Source of the DNA: Gemmatimonadota bacterium
GTDB lineage: Bacteria > Gemmatimonadota > Gemmatimonadetes > Gemmatimonadales > GWC2-71-9
Assembly (NCBI GenBank): GCA_016704275.1
Contig: JADJAK010000006.1
Location: 248,001-312,000, forward strand
Length of the DNA: 64,000 nt
Direction of reading: 5' to 3'
Shown piece after piece: positions 1 to 8,139 of the stretch (position 1 is the stretch's first letter; each line of letters starts with the position of its first letter). The notes below the pieces were generated by a model that was not told the origin of the DNA, searched no databases, and saw only the letters and a program-made list of their open reading frames with translations. The position numbers and the translations under genes were made by a program.

Positions 1-563
1 CCAGCCCGATGAATGGCAACGCGATCAGCACGCCGAAGATGATCAGCATGAAGACGCCGCCGATATTGTGCACCCACTTGCCCACCGCCAGGCCGATCGT
101 CGCCGCCGTCGCCATCAAGGTGAGGATGATCGCCGACGAGAGCGCGACGAACCAGCTGCTCGACGTCATCCACGCCGCACTGGGACCGAGCGCATAGGAG
201 AGGTAGGTCGCGCACTGGATGCCGATCTCCGACGTGAAGACGATCACGTAGAGCCAGAGATTCCATGCCAGCAGGAAATCCGATCTTCGGATTGAACCCC
301 AGCTTGGCCCACTGATACAGGCCACCTTCCAGCGGCATCAACTGGTTCAGGTAGATCACCACCGCCGCCATCGGCAGGTAGAAGAGCACCATGGCGGTCA
401 GCCAGAGCACCACGTGCGACGGTCCGAGCTTCCCCGCCACGCCGATCCAGGTGAGGCCGATGATGAAGAGGATCTGGGTGAGCGCCAGGTCCCGGACGCC
501 AAGCTCCTTCTTGAGCCCGGCGCTGTGCGCCTCGACCCGTGCCTCGTCCTGAGCCAGCGTCAT
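1..563 (-). CDS. APC-superfamily amino acid permease, 3' truncated by window edge, frameshifted
   Basis: Cytoplasmic-membrane uptake of an amino acid or amine is inferred. The reverse strand from 563 encodes a short polar N-terminus followed by hydrophobic helices (ALTQILFIIGLTWIGVAGK, then VLWLTAMVLFYLPMAAVVIY) and the EGGLYQWAK segment typical of APC permeases. The reading frame breaks near 271-280, beside a short A-run; reading continues one base later with further membrane helices to the window edge. The ATG at 563 overlaps the stop of the upstream dipeptidase gene (ATGA), so the two are translationally coupled. The C-terminal part lies outside the window. The frameshift could be a sequence error or a real mutation. 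Confidence 0.75.
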   Translation of the reverse strand, partial: MTLAQDEARVEAHSAGLKKELGVRDLALTQILFIIGLTWIGVAGKLGPSHVVLWLTAMVLFYLPMAAVVIYLNQLMPLEGGLYQWAKLGFNPKIGFPAGMESLALRDRLHVGDRHPVRDLPLLCARSQCGVDDVEQLVRRALVGDHPHLDGDGGDDRPGGGQVGAQYRRRLHADHLRRADRVAIHRA

Positions 564-1948
564 GCCGTGCGCTCCTTGCCGAGGCGATCCCAGAGCCTGG
601 TCCAGGCGGCCAGCCCCTCGTGCAGTCGATGGATGCGGAAGAACTCGTTCGGCGCGTGAAAGTCCTCGTCGCCGGTCGAGAAGGAGAAGAAGACGGTGCC
701 GAGCCCCATGGTGCGCTGGAAGATCTCGGCCACCGGTACCGTGCCGCCCATGCGGACGATCAACGGTGGCGTGCCGTACGTGTCGCGCAACGCGGCCTCA
801 GCCGACGTGAGCGCCGGGTGGTCGCGGGGAATCCGTGCGGCGCGTGCGCCGTGGTCTGCCACCTGCGCGCTGAGCGTGGTTCCCGCCGGGACGTGTGCCT
901 CGAGGTGGCGCATCACCAGCGCCACCACGTCGTCCGGCGACTGATCCGGCACCAGGCGGCAGGTGATCTTGGCGTGCGCCTCCGACGGCACCACCGTCTT
1001 CTGCCCCGGCCCCTGATAGCCACCCCACATCCCGTTCACCTCGAGCGTGGGCCGCGTCCACTGCCGCTCGATCGTGGTGTAGCCCGGCTCCCCGACCGCC
1101 GCGGGCGCGCCAACCTGCGCCAGGTACGTCGCCTCATCGAACGGCAGCGCGGCAATCTCGGCGCGCTCCGCCGCGCTCAGCTCGACCACCTGGTCATAGA
1201 ACCCGGCCACCGTCACGCGCCCCTCGGCGTCATGCAGCGAAGCAATCAGCTGCGCCATCGCATGCAACGGATTGGCGACGCTGCCGCCATGCCGACCAGA
1301 GTGCAGATCCTTCGACGCGCCGCGCAGCGTCAGTTCGAGCCCGCAGAGGCCACGGTTGGCAATCGTGATCGACGGTTCGTCGATCCGCCACATCGCGCCG
1401 TCGGCGGAGATGACCACGTCGGCGGCGAGCAGGGCGCGGTTCGCCTCGACAAACTCCTCGAGGTGGCTGCTGCCGACCTCTTCCTCACCCTCGAGCATGA
1501 ACTTCACGTTGAGCGGCAACCGCCCATCCACGGCGAAGAACGCCTCGGCGACCTTGATCGGGATGAACATCGGTCCCTTGTCGTCGGAGATGCCGCGGGC
1601 GTAGAGGCGGCCGTCGCGCACCGTCGGCTGGAAGGGTGGCGTGGTCCAGAGCTCAATCGGGTCGACCGGCTGCACATCGTAGTGTCCGTAGACCAGCACG
1701 GTCGGCGCACCCTGGGCGCCGAGCCACTCGCCGTAGACGATGCTGTTGCCGGCCGTGGGCATGATCTGCACCGTGAACGGCCCGGCGGCCTGCAACTTGG
1801 CGGCGACCCACTCGGCCGCGGCGTGCATGTCGGCGGCATGCGCTGGGTCGGTGCTGACGCTGGGGATCGTGGCAAACTCCACCAGTTCAGCCAGGATCCG
1901 GTCGTGCGCCGCGTCGAGGTGCTCGAGCACCGGCATGATGTCTGTCAT
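560..1948 (-). CDS. M20 family dipeptidase (CNDP/carnosinase-like metallopeptidase)
   Basis: A 462-residue zinc peptidase, expected to hydrolyse dipeptides or N-acyl amino acids in the cytoplasm. M20 metal-site motifs are in the usual order: YGHYDVQP (His and nearby Asp), GISDDKGP (bridging Asp), EGEEEVGS (catalytic Glu followed by metal Glu) and VVISADGA (metal Asp). The dimerisation domain carries DLHSGRHGG. Length is normal for the family. It sits between an SDR dehydrogenase (its start overlaps that gene's stop by 4 bases) and a permease whose ATG overlaps its stop. The neighbours suggest intracellular cleavage of an imported peptide-like or amide compound. Substrate cannot be read from sequence. 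Confidence 0.92.
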   Translation of the reverse strand: MTDIMPVLEHLDAAHDRILAELVEFATIPSVSTDPAHAADMHAAAEWVAAKLQAAGPFTVQIMPTAGNSIVYGEWLGAQGAPTVLVYGHYDVQPVDPIELWTTPPFQPTVRDGRLYARGISDDKGPMFIPIKVAEAFFAVDGRLPLNVKFMLEGEEEVGSSHLEEFVEANRALLAADVVISADGAMWRIDEPSITIANRGLCGLELTLRGASKDLHSGRHGGSVANPLHAMAQLIASLHDAEGRVTVAGFYDQVVELSAAERAEIAALPFDEATYLAQVGAPAAVGEPGYTTIERQWTRPTLEVNGMWGGYQGPGQKTVVPSEAHAKITCRLVPDQSPDDVVALVMRHLEAHVPAGTTLSAQVADHGARAARIPRDHPALTSAEAALRDTYGTPPLIVRMGGTVPVAEIFQRTMGLGTVFFSFSTGDEDFHAPNEFFRIHRLHEGLAAWTRLWDRLGKERTA

Positions 1949-2712
1949 CGGCCACCATCAATGGAAAGAACCTGTCCCGTCACCCAACGCGCCGATTCGG
2001 AGGCGAAGAAGAGCACGCCGGCGGCGATGTCCTCGACGGTACCGAGTCGCTTGAGGGCGATGCTCTCGACGAGCGCCCGCTGCTTCTCCGGTCCGTAGGA
2101 CTCCCACTGCCGTTCGGTCGTCGGGTTGGAACGGACGAAGCCGGGAGCGACGTTGTTCACGGTGATGCCCCACGGCCCCAACTCATGCGCCAACTGTCGG
2201 GTGAGTCCGATCTGGGCCGCCTTCGCCGAGGCGTAGGCCTGGATGCCGGTGAGCGAGATGCCGAGGCCGGCGCCGCTGGAGATGTTGATGATGCGGCCGG
2301 ACTTCGCCGTCTTCATCCCGGGCGCCACCGCCTGCGCGAAGTGGAAGGCGCCGGTGACGTTCACGTCGAAGATCGCCTGCCACTGTTCGGGGAGCACCTG
2401 TTCGAGTGGTTGTCCGACCTGCCCGAGCACACCGCCGGCGTTGTTCACCAGAACGTGCACGGAGCCCGTCGCCTGCGCGGCTTCGGTCGCCAGTCGCTCG
2501 ACTGCGGGCTTGTCGCGCACGTCGACGACCCGCGCGGTGCAGTCACCACCGGCTGCCCGGCAGAGCCGCTCGGTCTCCATCACTTCGTCCTCGAGCACGT
2601 CGCACGCCCAGACGCTGGCGCCGCGCGTGGCGAAGGCGAGCGCAATCGCCCGGCCGAAGCCGTGGGCCGCACCGGTGACGATGGCGGTCCGGCCGCTGAA
2701 GTCCTGATTCAC
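1945..2712 (-). CDS. SDR family NAD(P)-dependent oxidoreductase
   Basis: A 255-residue classical short-chain dehydrogenase. The Rossmann motif TGAAHGFG is near residue 14, NNAG near 90, the catalytic Ser in INISSGAG near 146, and YASAK (Tyr, Lys) near 160; the C-terminus ends in VLSIDGG as in 3-oxoacyl-ACP-reductase-type enzymes. Asp in WACDV after the second strand favours NAD over NADP, which is family knowledge rather than proof. It overlaps both neighbours by 4 bases, so it is the middle gene of the catabolic operon and probably oxidises or reduces an intermediate released by the hydrolases. The substrate is unknown. Confidence 0.92.
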   Translation of the reverse strand: MNQDFSGRTAIVTGAAHGFGRAIALAFATRGASVWACDVLEDEVMETERLCRAAGGDCTARVVDVRDKPAVERLATEAAQATGSVHVLVNNAGGVLGQVGQPLEQVLPEQWQAIFDVNVTGAFHFAQAVAPGMKTAKSGRIINISSGAGLGISLTGIQAYASAKAAQIGLTRQLAHELGPWGITVNNVAPGFVRSNPTTERQWESYGPEKQRALVESIALKRLGTVEDIAAGVLFFASESARWVTGQVLSIDGGR

Positions 2713-3740
2713 GTCGTGAGTGCCTCGAGGTTCTCGCGCGCTTGCGGGCGGGTGCCGCGCTCGATCTCCTGGATCATCGTGACCACCCGCGTCGTCAGCG
2801 GCGTGGGCACGCCGGCCGCGGCACCGAGTCGCACCACGATGCCGAGCTGGGCATCGACCTCGGTGGGGCGCTTGCGGATGGCGAGGTCGCGCCAGATGCC
2901 GCTGTGCGTCTTGGCCGAGCGGCGGTTGTGGGCGACCAGCGCATCGAGCGATTGCGTCGCGGCGTCCGCCGGGGCGTCGGGACGGTAGGCCGCCGGGTCG
3001 AAGCCGTCGAACGCCATCGGCTGCACGTGGTGGGCGGCGGCCACGGCGAGCATCTCGCGGGCGATGGCGACGTACACGCCGCGATACTCGGGCATCGCCA
3101 GCGCATCGGCGATCGAGTCGTTGGTGAGGGCGGTGACGAACAGCATGGCGCCGTACGCCTCCTTCCCCCAGAGATAGCCCATGATGTTGTCGGTGGCGAA
3201 GGCGCGTTCGTCGAAGTCGCGCCAGCTGTCCCGGATGGCCAGCACGCGCGGCGAGATCCGCTCGACGGCGGGGCCGAATGCCTCACCGACCGTCACGGTG
3301 CCTCGGCCGCCGTAGAAGAGCACCCCGGGTTCCAGATAGTCCGCGCCGAAATTGACGAACGCCCCAACGGTGCGCGCCTCGCCCACGACCTCGGCGATGG
3401 TCAACTCGTTGAGGCCGTTCTGCGCCGAGACGACGCAGCCATCGTCCGCAAGGTGAGGCAGGAGCGAACGCACCGCGCCGGCGGTGTGGTGCGCCTTGGT
3501 CGCGAGGATGATCGTCTCCCACGTCCCGCGCAGCGTCTCCGGCGTGAAAGCCGGCACCGTCGCGGTGAACTCGGCGATCGGTCCGGTGATCCGGAGCCCG
3601 GCGTCGTTGATGGCGGCCACATGGTCGGGGACGTTGTCGACCAGGGTCACCTCGTGCCCGGCCTTGGCCAGGAACGCCCCCATGGTGCCGCCGATCGCCC
3701 CAGCTCCCCAGACGAGACAGCGCGTCCGGGGCGCGGTCAC
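2709..3740 (-). CDS. Ketopantoate reductase-like (ApbA/PanE family) oxidoreductase
   Basis: About 343 residues. The N-terminal nucleotide-binding motif WGAGAIGG is followed by the ILATKAH strand and SAQNGLNE, matching the QNGxxxxE signature of ApbA/PanE proteins; a helical C-terminal domain completes the family layout. I chose the GTG at 3740 because it overlaps the upstream stop as GTGA; an in-frame ATG at 3755 would add five residues and overlap further. The context is a catabolic operon, not pantothenate genes, so a role as a 2-keto/2-hydroxy acid dehydrogenase on the operon's substrate is more likely than pantothenate synthesis. Confidence 0.85.
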   Translation of the reverse strand: MTAPRTRCLVWGAGAIGGTMGAFLAKAGHEVTLVDNVPDHVAAINDAGLRITGPIAEFTATVPAFTPETLRGTWETIILATKAHHTAGAVRSLLPHLADDGCVVSAQNGLNELTIAEVVGEARTVGAFVNFGADYLEPGVLFYGGRGTVTVGEAFGPAVERISPRVLAIRDSWRDFDERAFATDNIMGYLWGKEAYGAMLFVTALTNDSIADALAMPEYRGVYVAIAREMLAVAAAHHVQPMAFDGFDPAAYRPDAPADAATQSLDALVAHNRRSAKTHSGIWRDLAIRKRPTEVDAQLGIVVRLGAAAGVPTPLTTRVVTMIQEIERGTRPQARENLEALTT

Positions 3741-4447
3741 GATGGGCCACCCCACGCGCCATCAAGCAGTTCTCGCGTCTCTTCGACGGCGACCTGCCAG
3801 AGGGCAAGGACATCCTCATCGGGGCGCTGGTAGAGGCCGCCGTAGTTGCCATCGGGGATGTAGTCGCGCATCGCGACCGGGTCGAGCATCCGGACCTTGG
3901 CGAGGTCGACCATCGGGCGCTGCGTGGTGGGATACTCCACACCCGGAAGCCGCGTCCAGGGGAAGTTCTCCATCCACGAGCCGTGCGAGGCCACCGGGTC
4001 GATCGCCTGCACCTTGGCCCAGGTCTTCGGGGCATTCCACCAGTTGTGGAAGAGCACCTTGCAGCCTGGATGATCGGCGGCCCATTCCTGCGCGAACTGC
4101 TGCACCGCGCCGTTCCCGCCATGGCCGTTGCAGATCATGATCCGTCGGAAGCCGCTGTGCGCCATCCCGTCGAGAATGTCGCGCACGATGGCGAGGTGGG
4201 TCTCGACCCGGATCGAGATCGATCCCGGATACTCCCGGAAGTACGGCGTCACGCCGTACGAGAGCACCGGAAAGACCGGGATGCCGAGCGGTTCGGCCGC
4301 ATCCACGGCCACTTTCTCGGGAAGGATGCAGTCGACGGTGAGTCGGAGATAGCTGTGCTGTTCGGTGCTGCCGAGGGGCAAGACGGCGCGGTCGTCGCGC
4401 TTGAGATACGCGTCGACCTGCATCCAGTGCATGTCACTGATGCGCAT
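3737..4447 (-). CDS. Creatininase family amidohydrolase
   Basis: A 236-residue protein of the creatininase (creatinine amidohydrolase / MftE) family. It has PLGSTEQHS near residue 25 (Glu and His metal ligands), the SYGVTPYF segment, and ICNGHGGN near 110, the signature of these binuclear metal hydrolases. The Asp-containing LTVDCILPEK replaces the usual H.P.xTD segment. It is the first gene of the minus-strand operon, with about 100 bases separating it from the START-domain gene upstream. Members open cyclic amides or cleave related C-N bonds, so the operon probably degrades a cyclic or N-modified amide, although the exact substrate is not predictable. Confidence 0.88.
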   Translation of the reverse strand: MRISDMHWMQVDAYLKRDDRAVLPLGSTEQHSYLRLTVDCILPEKVAVDAAEPLGIPVFPVLSYGVTPYFREYPGSISIRVETHLAIVRDILDGMAHSGFRRIMICNGHGGNGAVQQFAQEWAADHPGCKVLFHNWWNAPKTWAKVQAIDPVASHGSWMENFPWTRLPGVEYPTTQRPMVDLAKVRMLDPVAMRDYIPDGNYGGLYQRPDEDVLALWQVAVEETRELLDGAWGGPS

Positions 4448-4553
4448 GGGGCGTTGTTTCCGGGGGTTGATCGGGGTGCGAGGAGAATAGCGCCCCACGA
4501 GGCGGAGCGTAAGATACCCGGCCGTCCCGGATTGGTTGCCGCCCCGCATCAGG

Positions 4554-5009
4554 TCAGGAAGTGCGCAGACGCTCCAGCGCGACGCGCTCAAGCTGCGCGA
4601 GCTCGGCGGTGTACACGCGGCGCAGGTACGACGTCGCCAGGATCTTCTCGAACCATCCCAGGATGCCGGGCTTGTCGTATTCGGTCGTGATCGTGACCAT
4701 GGCAGCGTTCGGTTCGCGCGGCTCGACCAGAAAGGTGGTGACGATGCCGGAGGTGAGCGTCTCCCGCAGCTCCGTCCCCGGCCGCGGCTCGGTGACATCA
4801 CCGGTGGCGATGTTCAGGCGGCCGAACGCCTTCATCTCGAAGCGGATCTTCGTGCCGGCGCCGCGGCCCCCCTCGAGGACGTCGAGCGCCCCGAAGTATT
4901 TGGCTGGGAGGATGTGGGGGTGCCCTGTCCGGTAGTCCGCGATGATCTCATAGATCGCGGGAGCGGGGGCGGGAATCTGTCGAACTTCCGAGAGGCGAAT
5001 GTTTGGCAT
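4554..5009 (-). CDS. SRPBCC (polyketide cyclase/START-like) family protein
   Basis: A 151-residue protein with the pattern of an SRPBCC helix-grip domain: an N-terminal strand and helix (PAPAPAIYEIIADYR), the GAGTKIRFEMKAFGR strand pair, a central antiparallel sheet ending in MVTITTEYD, and a C-terminal helix (TAELAQLERVALERL) that usually closes the ligand cavity. Such domains bind hydrophobic ligands. No partner is evident; it lies upstream of the creatininase operon on the same strand, about 106 bases away, and could share its transcript. Confidence 0.75.
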   Translation of the reverse strand: MPNIRLSEVRQIPAPAPAIYEIIADYRTGHPHILPAKYFGALDVLEGGRGAGTKIRFEMKAFGRLNIATGDVTEPRPGTELRETLTSGIVTTFLVEPREPNAAMVTITTEYDKPGILGWFEKILATSYLRRVYTAELAQLERVALERLRTS

Positions 5010-5097
5010 GGCGCGTCAGGGGGTTGAAGGCTGTCGGGACCGCCTCCTCAGGCGGGCTGGGTCTGGGACTCCAGTAAGTGTACTGCGCGGGCGCGGG

Positions 5098-5619
5098 TCA
5101 GATCATGACAAGGGGCCGGGCCATCACCAGGTCCCGCTGGTCGTCGTCGCCGAGGGAGAAGGGGAGCTCGCCGACCTCGGCGAATCCATACTTGTGGTAG
5201 AAGGCGATCGCCCGCGGGTTGTGTTCCCAGACACCGAGCCAGGCCACGTCGCAGCGGCGCGCCTGCATCAGCCCGAGCGCCGCCTCCATCAACTGCTGGG
5301 CGACGCCCTGGCCGTGCCATTCACTCGCCACGTAGAGTCGCTGGATCTCGCCGGGGGCGTTCGCCGCGACGCACGGCGGTGCCACCTCCCAGCGGAGCTG
5401 GGTGAATCCGATCAGCGCGCCACCCACCTCGCACACCAACGTCGTCAGACCGGGGTCGGCGATCTCCCGTGCCTGGATCGCCTCGCCATACCGTTCCCGG
5501 GTGTGGTGGTCCATGTTCTCGGGCGTGTTCATCGGGCCGAACGCGTCGCGGAAGGTGCGCTCCCCGAGGTGGGCGAGTTCACGGGCGTCGCGCGGGGTGG
5601 CGTGGCGGATGGTGGGCAT
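5098..5619 (-). CDS. GNAT family N-acetyltransferase
   Basis: A 173-residue acetyltransferase. The acetyl-CoA-binding motif A is seen as QRLYVASEWHGQGVAQQLM near residue 90, preceded by the sheet LIGFTQLRW and followed by LGVWEHNPRAIAFYHKYGF, the classic motif B of GNAT enzymes. The N-terminus (IRHATPRDARELAHL) is typical of the fold. The acceptor is unknown. It stands alone on the minus strand, divergent from the TetR gene at 5791, with the intervening 171 bases holding the degraded TetR operator copy at 5758. Confidence 0.9.
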   Translation of the reverse strand: MPTIRHATPRDARELAHLGERTFRDAFGPMNTPENMDHHTRERYGEAIQAREIADPGLTTLVCEVGGALIGFTQLRWEVAPPCVAANAPGEIQRLYVASEWHGQGVAQQLMEAALGLMQARRCDVAWLGVWEHNPRAIAFYHKYGFAEVGELPFSLGDDDQRDLVMARPLVMI

Positions 5620-5757
5620 GGCGAGCGTGACCTGTCAGCGGGAAATGTCGGGCGTCAGCCGACGCGCGCCCAGAATACGCTGGCCGGGTCATCGCGCGCC
5701 ACGATGGGCGGCTCGGGGTTGGGCCCCGCTGGTTGCCACCATCATACCCGGCGTTAC

Positions 5758-5773
5758 ATTGTACCGATCGTTC
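5758..5773 (+). promoter_or_regulatory. Probable TetR operator copy upstream of the regulator
   Basis: The 16 bases ATTGTACCGATCGTTC match, base for base, the reverse complement of the larger palindrome at 6386-6415. The second half of the site (to 5781) is degraded. It lies 17 bases before the ATG of the TetR gene, so autoregulation is likely. That this is the regulator's binding site is inferred from its sharing between the two promoter regions. Confidence 0.7.
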
Positions 5774-5790
5774 CATCGCCTGGAGAGCCA

Positions 5791-6351
5791 ATGCCCCCCG
5801 CCGTACTGAGCCGAGATGAAGTCGTCGCCCGCGTGATGGCGGTGGTCCGCCGACAGGGGTACGACGGTGCCTCGCTTTCCGAACTCTCGAAGGCCACCGG
5901 TCTCGGCAAGTCGAGCCTCTACCACTACTTCCCCGATGGGAAGGACGACATGGTCGGCGCAGTCGTCAGCCACCTCGATGCTTCCCTCGAGGCGGCGGTG
6001 TTCGCGCCGCTCCGCGAGCCTGGCCAGCCAGCGGCCAGGTTGCGCGCCATGAACGAGGTGCTCGAGGGGTTCTATCACGGCGGCCGCGAGGCCTGCGTCC
6101 TCGCGATCCTCGGTGTTGGCGATGCCTCCCGCCGCTTCCATCCCCAGGTGAAGAAGATCTTCCGCAGCTGGATCGACGCGATCGCCAGCGCCCTTCGGGA
6201 CGACGGCCTCCCACGGCACGTAGCCCAGGCGCGCGCCGAGGATGCCGTGGCGCGGATCGAGGGGGCGCTGGTCCTCGCGCGCTCGCTCGACGAGCCGGCG
6301 ATCTTCGGGCGGGCGCTGCAGAGTCTTCCGGACGAACTGCTGCGACGCTGA
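5791..6351 (+). CDS. TetR/AcrR family transcriptional regulator
   Basis: A 186-residue regulator. The N-terminal helix-turn-helix is clear: GYDGASLSELSKATGLGKS, then SLYHYFPDGKDDMV, the Y-H/Y-F motif that ends the TetR DNA-binding domain. The remaining helices form the ligand-binding and dimerisation domain (YxAF/LmrA-type C-terminus). The start at ATG 5791 follows a GGAGA ribosome-binding site. A palindrome between this gene and the downstream AhpD-like gene, and a partial copy before its own start, suggest it represses both itself and the AhpD-MOSC-NTF2 operon. The inducer is unknown; LmrA/YxaF relatives often sense small aromatic or electrophilic compounds. Confidence 0.9.
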   Translation: MPPAVLSRDEVVARVMAVVRRQGYDGASLSELSKATGLGKSSLYHYFPDGKDDMVGAVVSHLDASLEAAVFAPLREPGQPAARLRAMNEVLEGFYHGGREACVLAILGVGDASRRFHPQVKKIFRSWIDAIASALRDDGLPRHVAQARAEDAVARIEGALVLARSLDEPAIFGRALQSLPDELLRR

Positions 6352-6385
6352 GGCCGGGCGCCCCTTGCGCGGATTGGGGGCAGTC

Positions 6386-6415
6386 GGTATTGTACCGAAC
6401 GATCGGTACAATACC
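6386..6415 (+). promoter_or_regulatory. Perfect inverted repeat, probable TetR operator
   Basis: Two 12-base arms (GGTATTGTACCG and its exact reverse complement CGGTACAATACC) flank the 6-base spacer AACGAT. The site is 28 bases before the ATG of the AhpD-like gene and 34 bases after the TetR stop. Sixteen contiguous bases recur upstream of the TetR gene at 5758. Arm length and position fit a dimeric TetR repressor operator better than a terminator, because there is no T-run and a copy precedes the regulator. Confidence 0.8.
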
Positions 6416-6443
6416 TTTGCCTACTCAGCCACGGAGAAACACC

Positions 6444-6989
6444 ATGTCCCGGATTCAGCCCGTTCTTCCCTCGACCGCCACTGGCTTGCCCGCTGAGCAC
6501 CTCGCCGCGACCAAGAAGCTCTTCGGGTCGACCCCGAACCTCTTCACGACCGCAGCCCAGTCCCCTGCAACCCTGGCCGCGATGAACGGCTTCTTCGCCT
6601 CGCTCGGCAAGGCCCCTCTGGGCGGGAAGGTCGGTGAGCAGGTCGCCATCGCCGTAGCCCAAGCCAATGGCTGCGAGTACTGCCTTTCGGCGCACACCGC
6701 CATCGGCGGAATGCATGGCGTCAGTGCCGCCAATCTCGCCTCGGCTCGCCACGGACACTCGGACGACCCGAAGACGCAAGCCGCCATCACGCTGGCGCTC
6801 GAGATCGTCCGCACCAAGGGTCGCGTGTCAGACGCGACGCTTGCGGCTGCTCACACGGCTGGGTTCACTGACGGCGACATCGTGGAGGTGGTGGGCCACG
6901 TCGCCCTCAACATTTTCACCAACTATCTGAACAACCTGGCCGAGACCGAAGTGGACTTCCCGCTCGTGGCGATCGAGCAGGCGGCCTAG
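6444..6989 (+). CDS. Carboxymuconolactone decarboxylase / AhpD-like alkylhydroperoxidase family protein
   Basis: A 181-residue all-helical protein of the CMD family. The AhpD-type redox motif is in NGCEYCLSAHT (CxxC with the His four residues later), the arrangement used in AhpD-like peroxidatic catalysis. The preceding VGEQVAIAVAQ helix and downstream helices are standard. GGAGA stands seven bases before the ATG. It is the first gene of a three-gene operon (4- and 5-base gaps to the MOSC and NTF2-like genes) under the palindromic operator. The role is probably detoxification of a peroxide or electrophile sensed by the TetR protein. Confidence 0.88.
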   Translation: MSRIQPVLPSTATGLPAEHLAATKKLFGSTPNLFTTAAQSPATLAAMNGFFASLGKAPLGGKVGEQVAIAVAQANGCEYCLSAHTAIGGMHGVSAANLASARHGHSDDPKTQAAITLALEIVRTKGRVSDATLAAAHTAGFTDGDIVEVVGHVALNIFTNYLNNLAETEVDFPLVAIEQAA

Positions 6990-6993
6990 CCCG

Positions 6994-7641
6994 ATGGCGC
7001 TCACCCTCGGCCAGTTGTGGCGCTACCCGGTCAAGTCGATGGCCGGGCAGCAACTTGCCCACGCCACCCTCACCGACCTCGGCGTGCCGGGCGATCGACG
7101 GATCTGGGTGCGCGGTCCCGAGGGTGTGCGCACTGCGCGGAGACAATACCAACTGCTCGGATTGCGCGGGACGATCAGCTCTGAGGGCGAGGTGCTGGTC
7201 AATGGGCACGCATGGGACTCCCTGGCGGCCGGCGATCTCGTGCGCGCCGCTGCGGGGGAGGACGCCTGGCTCGAACGCGCACCGATGGGCCACCAGTTCG
7301 ACATCTTGCCGTTGCTGGTGGCCACCGATGGGGCAGTCACCGCATTCGGCCGTGACATTCGGCGACTACGGCCCAATCTTCTGATCAACGGCGTCGAGGG
7401 GATGGCCGAGACCACCTGGGAAGGCGCGGAACTCGAGATCGGCGACGCGATCATCGAACTCGACTCGCTCCGCGGACGCTGTCCGATGACGACGGTCGAC
7501 CCAGACACGATCACCCGGGATCCCGCTGTGCTCAAGGATATCGGACGACGCTTCGGAGGGAAGCTCGCGCTCAACGCGGCTGTCGGTCGCGGTGGGAATA
7601 TCACCGTCGGGGACCCCGTCACCCTTCACCGCAGGAGGTAG
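6994..7641 (+). CDS. MOSC domain-containing protein
   Basis: A 215-residue protein with the N-terminal beta-barrel motif LWRYPVKSMAGQ and the C-terminal MOSC domain: RRLRPNLLING, then LRGRCPMTTVDPDT, where the Cys is the conserved MOSC cysteine. MOSC proteins handle molybdenum-cofactor sulfur or reduce N-hydroxylated substrates (YcbX/YiiM type). It follows the AhpD-like gene by 4 bases and is probably co-transcribed under TetR control, which favours a detoxification role such as reduction of hydroxylated bases or hydroxamates. Confidence 0.88.
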   Translation: MALTLGQLWRYPVKSMAGQQLAHATLTDLGVPGDRRIWVRGPEGVRTARRQYQLLGLRGTISSEGEVLVNGHAWDSLAAGDLVRAAAGEDAWLERAPMGHQFDILPLLVATDGAVTAFGRDIRRLRPNLLINGVEGMAETTWEGAELEIGDAIIELDSLRGRCPMTTVDPDTITRDPAVLKDIGRRFGGKLALNAAVGRGGNITVGDPVTLHRRR

Positions 7642-7646
7642 CACGC

Positions 7647-8108
7647 ATGCGTCCACCTATCCCCCCGTTCGATATCGCCTCCGCCACGCTCAAGGTGCGC
7701 GCCGCGGAGGACGCCTGGAATCGGCGCGACCCCGCCAAGGTCGCGCTCGCCTACACACCGGACAGTCGGTGGCGGAATCGCTCGGAGTTCATCACCGGCC
7801 GCGCCGAGATTGAGGCGTTCTTGACGCGGAAGTGGGCCAAGGAACAGGAGTACCGACTGATCAAGGAGCTGTGGGCGGTCACCGGCGATCGCATCGCGGT
7901 GCGCTTCGTCTATGAGTGGCGGGACGCCGATGGCCAGTGGTTCCGCTCGCACGGCAACGAGAACTGGCGCTTCGATGCGGAGGGCTACATGGCCGAACGG
8001 CACGCGAGCATCAATGACGTGCCGATCAGCGAGGCGGAGCGGAAGTTCCGGTGGGAGCAGGGCGTGCGACCGGCTGACCATCCCGGGTTGAGCGAGCTCG
8101 GACTCTGA
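7647..8108 (+). CDS. Nuclear transport factor 2-like (DUF1348 / SnoaL-like) protein
   Basis: A 153-residue protein of the NTF2-like superfamily, DUF1348 type. Recognisable features are the opening helix AEDAWNRRDPAKVALAYT, the RWRNRSEFI segment, the KWAKEQEYRLIKELWA strand and FVYEWRDADGQW, all highly conserved in this family. No catalytic residues are known for it. It is the last gene of the TetR-linked operon, 5 bases after the MOSC gene. Family members are single-domain cytosolic proteins that may bind or hydrate small molecules. Confidence 0.88.
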   Translation: MRPPIPPFDIASATLKVRAAEDAWNRRDPAKVALAYTPDSRWRNRSEFITGRAEIEAFLTRKWAKEQEYRLIKELWAVTGDRIAVRFVYEWRDADGQWFRSHGNENWRFDAEGYMAERHASINDVPISEAERKFRWEQGVRPADHPGLSELGL

Positions 8109-8139
8109 GCGCCGTCTGGCATGGTGGCGGGTGTTGTCG

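Noticed and set aside
539..2098. 519-residue open frame on the plus strand opposite the dipeptidase
   Set aside because: It is Arg/His-rich shadow sequence with no family pattern, lying entirely across the minus-strand dipeptidase and its motifs.
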